Program-made: the position numbers and the translations under genes
Assembly: GCF_022965805.1 (NCBI RefSeq)
Contig: NC_133109.1
Coordinates: 77,001-141,000, forward strand
Direction: 5' to 3'
Origin: Primulina eburnea
Taxonomy: Eukaryota > Streptophyta > Magnoliopsida > Lamiales > Gesneriaceae
DNA: 64,000 nt
The notes under the pieces: model-generated
Database searches by the model: none
Told to the model about the DNA's origin: nothing
The model's input: the letters and a program-made list of their open reading frames with translations, nothing else
Shown: positions 59,289 to 64,000 of the stretch, in pieces
Numbering within the stretch: the first letter of the stretch is position 1
Layout of the letters: each line of letters opens with the position of its first letter

Positions 59289-60886
59289 TGGACTAGGTTC
59301 AGAACGCACACATTTGCCAACCAGCTGAAAAAGAAGTCAAAGCTGAATACATTCATCAAGCTGGAGGCAACTGTTATCAGAATGGTCAAGGCTGCTACAA
59401 TAATTCAGGCTTTGGGAAGAAAGAACTATTTTTTTGATCAAATCAGGGCCAAGAAGTTGGGCAAACTGATTGAGAAATTGAAAAGCAACTATATTCCCAC
59501 TAGTCCAACTGCCTATAAAGATCGAGATGTGATCACACAGCTAGAAAGTGATCTTATGGGTCTGCAATCACAGATAAAATTTTGGGAGATGGATCAAGAA
59601 CTAATCAATCATGAAGGCACTTCCGATGATGAAGAAGATAAATCGCCTTCTCAACACAGAGAGCCATCCCCTGTACAAGCTGCTGCTCCAACTGAAGAGC
59701 CAGTACATGATATACCTCAATCTACTGCTGCTGATCATCAAATATATTCAGAAGCTGACTTGTCACTCGCAAATATTGATGAAATCATTCATTCAGTAAT
59801 ACAAGAATCTCAAACCAATGCACCTATTTCTGAATCAGGTGATCACTCAGCTGATCAAGCAGCTCAAGAGACTCCTATTTTAATTAAATAGTCAGCTGAG
59901 CATGTTGTCTCTGCTGAACCTGTTGATCAAACTGTTGGACCAGCTCATTCACCAGATCGTGAGATCGCTGACACTATGGAGGCTCAGTTGCTCAGCTTTG
60001 AAAATTTACCAACTGAAGAGCCAGCACAAGTTTCAGCTGATTATCAAACAGTAGCAATAGTTGATGATCCTTCAGCTGAATATCCCGTAGACTCTCTTAT
60101 TCAGCAAGAAAATTCATATGTTGCTCAGGATCAATCTTCACGTCCTCTAGTTCAAGAAGAAGTCATTGAAACAATTGTTCCAGAACAAAATATTGTTGAA
60201 ACAATCATATCTGACAGGACCTTGGTGGTCTTTGATCAAGTCTCAAAGGAACAAGAACCTGAAACGTCTGGACAGTCACCTCCTCATTCATCCACAGATT
60301 CTGACTTAGTTATTGAAGAAATTCAGGATCCTCAAAATAACATGAATCAGATGATTACTTCCATCAACAAAATTCAGCATACTCAAGTGGCTCACACTCT
60401 GAAGCTAGAACATTCTGAAGTATTCAACTCAGAAAAACTGAAGGCAATACAAGCTGCCGTAACCTCTCTTTCTATTGCAGTAGATGACATTCAAAAGAAC
60501 AGAGGTTTAGCAAAGAGTCTCACTGCCACTCAAGAGTCTATTAGCAAACGAGTTGCAGGTCTGGAGACTTCTTTTTCAAGAAAAATAGACCTTTTGCAAA
60601 CCACAATGCTTTCTGGTGTCTCAAGCATCTCCACTACTGTCAGCATCCTATCAACTGATGTTCGAAGATTATCTATTAAAATGGATACGTTTGACAAAAA
60701 GAGGGAAAAGATCAAAGAGATTCTAGAACAACAGAAGAAGTCTTCTAGCTGAAAAGCAGTCATTTTTGAAGAGCAGTTATTGTATTTTTGAAGACTATCT
60801 TTTCAGTTCAATTGATCAAATCCTTATGTTATCTACAATGAGTTCAGTTGTTCAGTTTTTATTCACTTAGTTTTGTCAAACACCAT

Positions 60887-60898
60887 AAAGGGGGAAAT
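60887..60898 (+). other. Polypurine tract of F
   Basis: AAAGGGGGAAAT next to the 3' LTR, the same 12 bases as in A. Confidence 0.85.
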
Positions 60899-61886
60899 TG
60901 TTGAAAACTAAGTTTTGGCGTTTGACAAATTGCAAACCAACTGTTTATGCAACTAAATGAATACGAGAAAACTGAACTACACAACAGAATGCGTACCAGC
61001 TAAATATTACACGTCATCAGTTGAAGCAGAAATATAACTGATCAGTTAAGGTAATCAGTTATGAGTTTTCAGCCATGAATCTTTTAGCTGATCTCTCAGT
61101 TGTACACATCATCAAATTAGAACGACAACCGACAAATAGTACACAACAGACTGCAACTAGTAGTGAAACGCCGCATTTCAGAGATTGCAGTGTACGAATG
61201 TCAGGGAATATTGACGTGGCAATCAACGGATACATGGATTCAAACATTATTTAATATTACCGTTGAGAGGGAAGCCTATATATAGTTGAAGAGAGTAACT
61301 GAGAAAAAAAGGAGAAGTGACTACTATTCTATTCTATCTTGCTGTTACACTGCAAAAAACTCACAACTCGCATTCAGATATCAAAGCTCACTCTCATCAG
61401 ATTTATCAGTAGCAATCAAGGCTACCTTTATTAGCTTGTTAGCACCTTGAAATCTTTATTAGATTTATATTCAAGTTGTGTTATATTCAGTCGCACTATA
61501 AAAAGCTTTTGTAGTACTAAGAGTTTTAGTTTGACAGTGTTAAGTCCAAACTGAAGTGGGTCAGTACAACGTGTGTATTTGATCAAAGTCTTTTAGTTAA
61601 GATCCTATCTTCGTGATAGAATGGGTGACGTAGGAGTTATTCCATTCTCCGAACATCCAGAAACATATCATGCATTTTTAATTTCAGCTACTTTCAGTTA
61701 TTCTATCTTTCAGTCAGTTTACTTCCGCAACTGTTTTTCAGTTAAACTGATTGTTATTGACTGACGAGATACCGAGTGTCAGTTTATTACTAACCTGAAC
61801 ACAATCTTCGAAAAGAATTTTTTTATCCGTGAGTGTTTATTCAACCCCCTTTCTAAACACTTTCCACCTACTAACCGATCCTTTCA
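60899..61886 (+). repeat. 3' LTR of F
   Basis: 988 bp, TGTTGAAAACTAAG to ACCGATCCTTTCA, TATA-like TATATATA at 61277-61284, followed by AAGTG. Confidence 0.92.
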
Positions 61887-61891
61887 AAGTG

Positions 61892-62850
61892 AGAATCAAG
61901 TATTTGGCCACTTGTCGAGACTTGAGCTGGAGGAGAAGAGAGAAGAGGGAGCTATACAGGACACCTTTTCGGATGAGCAGCTCTTTGAGGTAAACTCTGT
62001 ACTTCCTTGGTTTGCTGATATTGCTAATTTTTTGTCTTGCGGCACCCTTCCTCCAGATTTGAGCTATCATCAGAAAAAGAAGTTCGTCCATGATATCAAG
62101 TTCTTTTATTGGGATGATCCATTTGTGTATAAGAGGTGTTCTGACCAAGTGATTAAGAGATGCGTGGAGGGTATCGAAGCACATCAAATTCTGGAGAAAT
62201 GTCATTCTTCACCATATGGTGGACATTTTGGAGCGTCACGAACAGTAGCTAAGGTATTGCAATCTAGTTTTTATTGGCCTAATTTGTTTAAAGATAGTTA
62301 TACCTTAGTAAAATCATATGATAGATGCCAGAGGTTAGGAAACATCTCCAAGCATCACGAATTACCACTGACAAATGTCTTGGAAGTGGAACTTTTTGAC
62401 GTTTGGGGCATTGATTTCATGGTTTCCTTTCCCCCTTCTTTTGGATATTCTTATATTGTATTAGCTGTGGATTATGTTTCGAAATGGGTGGAAGCAATCG
62501 CAACCAATACTAATGACGCTCGTGTTGTTGCTAAATTCGTGCATAAGAACATCTTCACCAGGTTTAGAACACCGAGAGCTGTCATAAGTGACGAAGGTAC
62601 GCATTTTTGCAATAGGATTTTCAACTCACTTTTGGCTAAATACAGTGTGAAGCACAAAGTGGCACTAGCATATCATCCTCAGTCAAATGGACAAGCTGAA
62701 ATATCCAACCGGGAAATTAAACAAATACTGGAAAATATTGTCAACACTAATCGGAAGGATTGGGCCATTAAGTTGGATGACGCATTATAGGCTTATCAGA
62801 CTGCATTCAAGACTCCTATTGGGATGTCACCGTACCGGCTGGTTTTTGGT
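61892..62850 (+). pseudogene. Integrase of C
   Basis: This resumes after F with [15 protein letters not shown], then [20 protein letters not shown], the zinc domain ([16 protein letters not shown], with YDRC replacing the usual first CxxC), and the core [33 protein letters not shown] and [19 protein letters not shown]. The D, D and E positions are kept. A TAG at 62788-62790 breaks it, and it ends in MSPYRLVFG at the junction with H. Confidence 0.88.
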
Positions 62851-63779
62851 ATGTATAAACGGGTCGTTCTCTTATAAGGATAAGTCCGCTCATACGGAAT
62901 AAAATGTGCAGATTTAGAAAGTCGATTAATAATAATCCAAATAGCATCAGAGCCCTTGGGCGAACAAGGTAAATGAGTCACAAAGTCCATAGCAATATGT
63001 TCCTAATTCCATTTCGGGATTTCAAGAATATGGAGTAATCCTCCAGATTTCATTCTCTCGGCTTTCACTTACTGGCGGACAAGACATTTCGAAATAAATT
63101 CAGCAATGTCCTTCTTCATACGTCTCCACCAGAATTGAGGTCTCAATGTCAAATACATCTTCCGACCTCCAGGGTGAATACTGTATTTACTACAATGTTC
63201 TTCACGAAGAAGGACAGATTTCAAATCAGAATCATCAGGAACTACCGGTCGACCATTAAGTCATAAAAAACCATCAGAATAAATCTGAAATCCAGACTGA
63301 TGTCCTGCAGATACAAGTTCTTTCGACTTTTGGATCTAAGAATCGCTTCATTGGGCCTTTCGTATTTTCGATATCAAATTAGGCTCAATTTGCAATGCTG
63401 AGACAGTGACAGAATTTCAATTCGAGTGAAAAGTCCAACCAGAAGTACATATATCCTCGTGTACTTTGGCGATATTGACAGAAGCTAAAACATAATCATG
63501 AACTTTACGGCTAAAGGCATCTGCAGTAACATTTACCGATCCAGGGTGATACTGAATCTCACAATCAAAATCCTTCAGGAGATCCATCCACCTGCGTTGC
63601 CTCGTATTCAAATCGGATTGAGAAAGAGATATTTCATACTCTTTTGATCTGAATAGATAACAAACTTCTCTCCATACAAGTAATGACGCCAAATCTTTAG
63701 AGCAAACACAATGACGGCCAATTCAAGATCATGAACAGGATAACGTGTTTCATGATATTTCAATTTACGTAATAAATCG
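62851..63779 (-). pseudogene. Ty3/gypsy chromovirus-type pol fragment H
   Basis: From right to left on the minus strand: RNase [39 protein letters not shown], a frame change near 63655, NTRQRRWMDLLKDFDCEIQY and ADAFSRKVHDY. These are followed by the integrase zinc region PQFWWRRMKKDIAEFISKCL, two stops, and MDFVTHLPCSPKGSDAIWII with SAHFIPYERTYPYKRTTRLY. The wording is that of chromovirus-type elements and differs from B and C. It stops abruptly at 62851 inside the integrase core. No LTR is seen at that joint. Confidence 0.8.
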
Positions 63780-64000
63780 TGTAACACCTCTGACCCGATT
63801 TAATAAAATACAGCGGAATTTAAATAAACATTTCATTGAAGGGAGGAAGGGTTTAAATTTTTCTTGCCAACCAAAAGGTTTCAAACTTACAAACAAAAAC
63901 AATTACATGATCAATTAAATGATACAACAAAATGCAAATATATCATTTTTGTGATCATGCCAAAATAGACTTCTTCCATCCCTTTAACATGCATATGACC
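63780..64000 (+). repeat. Start of an LTR (element I)
   Basis: TGTAACACCTCTGACCCG interrupts the RNase H of H, and what follows is non-coding. The TGTAACACC start is common in plant LTRs. The preceding bases AATCG (63775-63779) should recur beyond the window. Orientation assumed from the start sequence. Confidence 0.55.

Larger units (their letters stand above)
49983..60752 (+). pseudogene. SIRE-type extra ORF of F, split by E
   Basis: This is homologous to the extra ORF of A. Exonic parts are 49983-50551 and 59294-60752. E plus its 5-bp duplication is 8742 bp, a multiple of three, so the frame is the same on both sides. The left part is basic (FVKIKKEIG, TKRKMIISGSDSEE). The right part starts FRTHTFANQLKKKSKLN, with ALGRKNYFFDQI aligning to the AMRRRNFIFEQI stretch of A. 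An acidic Pro/Gln/Ser-rich stretch and a C-terminal coiled coil (VTSLSIAVDDIQKN, DVRRLSIKMDTFDKKREKIK) follow. Apart from E there is one TAG at 59889-59891. The N-terminus found in A is missing. No membrane segment or signal peptide; function unknown. Confidence 0.65.
43534..61886 (+). mobile_element. Ty1/copia SIRE-like element F lacking gag-pol
   Basis: It has two LTRs of 988 bp once G and one duplication copy are removed, tRNA-Met PBS, polypurine tract and target duplication AAGTG (43529-43533 and 61887-61891). Between the LTRs I find no gag, protease, integrase, RT or RNase H belonging to F. Only a short leader, an LTR-like fragment and the extra SIRE-type ORF remain. It must have been moved by enzymes made elsewhere, or lost gag-pol after insertion. 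Confidence 0.88.
28504..62850 (+). mobile_element. Athila-like Ty3/gypsy retrotransposon C, decayed and split by D and F
   Basis: It has a 5' LTR, altered tRNA-Asp PBS, gag, protease, RT, RNase H and most of integrase, all on the plus strand. The coding parts read through 30188/39892 once D is taken out and through 43533/61892 once F is taken out. Multiple stops make it non-functional. Its right part is lost at the junction with H at about 62850. Confidence 0.85.

Overview
This is plant nuclear DNA, almost certainly from a eudicot and perhaps from the Lamiales. The lineage guess rests only on how familiar the extra open reading frames (ORFs) look, so treat it as weak. The window is an intergenic stack of nested LTR retrotransposons. 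I see no single-copy host gene that I would stand behind. Element boundaries come from TG...CA ends, 5-bp target duplications, primer binding sites (PBS) and polypurine tracts that I read directly.

Layout, with arbitrary names. X (1-2650, minus) is the gag and 5' LTR of an Athila-like Ty3/gypsy element inserted in the LTR of A. A (2651-25430, plus) is an old, broken SIRE/Maximus-like Ty1/copia element. It has gag and pol, two antisense ORFs, and a long extra sense ORF before its 3' LTR. B (5436-16856, minus) sits inside A's pol. It is a young, apparently intact Athila-like element of 11.4 kb with equal-length, apparently identical LTRs and the target duplication ACGTT. Besides a single gag-pol ORF it carries a Cys-rich ORF and a full-length, intronless cytokinin-activating LOG gene. 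25431-28503 is a spacer with decayed fragments.

C (28504-62850, plus) is a decayed Athila-like element. It is split by D (30189-39886, minus, copia, target duplication TATCA) and by F (43534-61886, plus, copia, target duplication AAGTG). F has lost gag-pol but keeps the SIRE-type extra ORF. F is itself split by G (43616-47148) and by E (50552-59288, minus, the same family as D, target duplication TGGAC). The window ends in a Ty3/gypsy chromovirus fragment H (minus) cut by the start of another LTR, I.

The strongest observations are: (1) the LOG gene captured inside B, next to good candidate splice signals; (2) G, a 3.5-kb LTR whose end is joined to a 64-nt copy of initiator tRNA-Met (nt 12-75, including CCA) and flanked by a perfect 26-bp duplication, which looks like an integrated reverse-transcription intermediate with its primer tRNA copied; (3) two antisense ORFs in A, each behind its own TATA box, in a diverged tandem duplication; (4) four GC-rich near-palindromes spaced through the LTR of X. 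No sequence search was run; family names rest on motifs.
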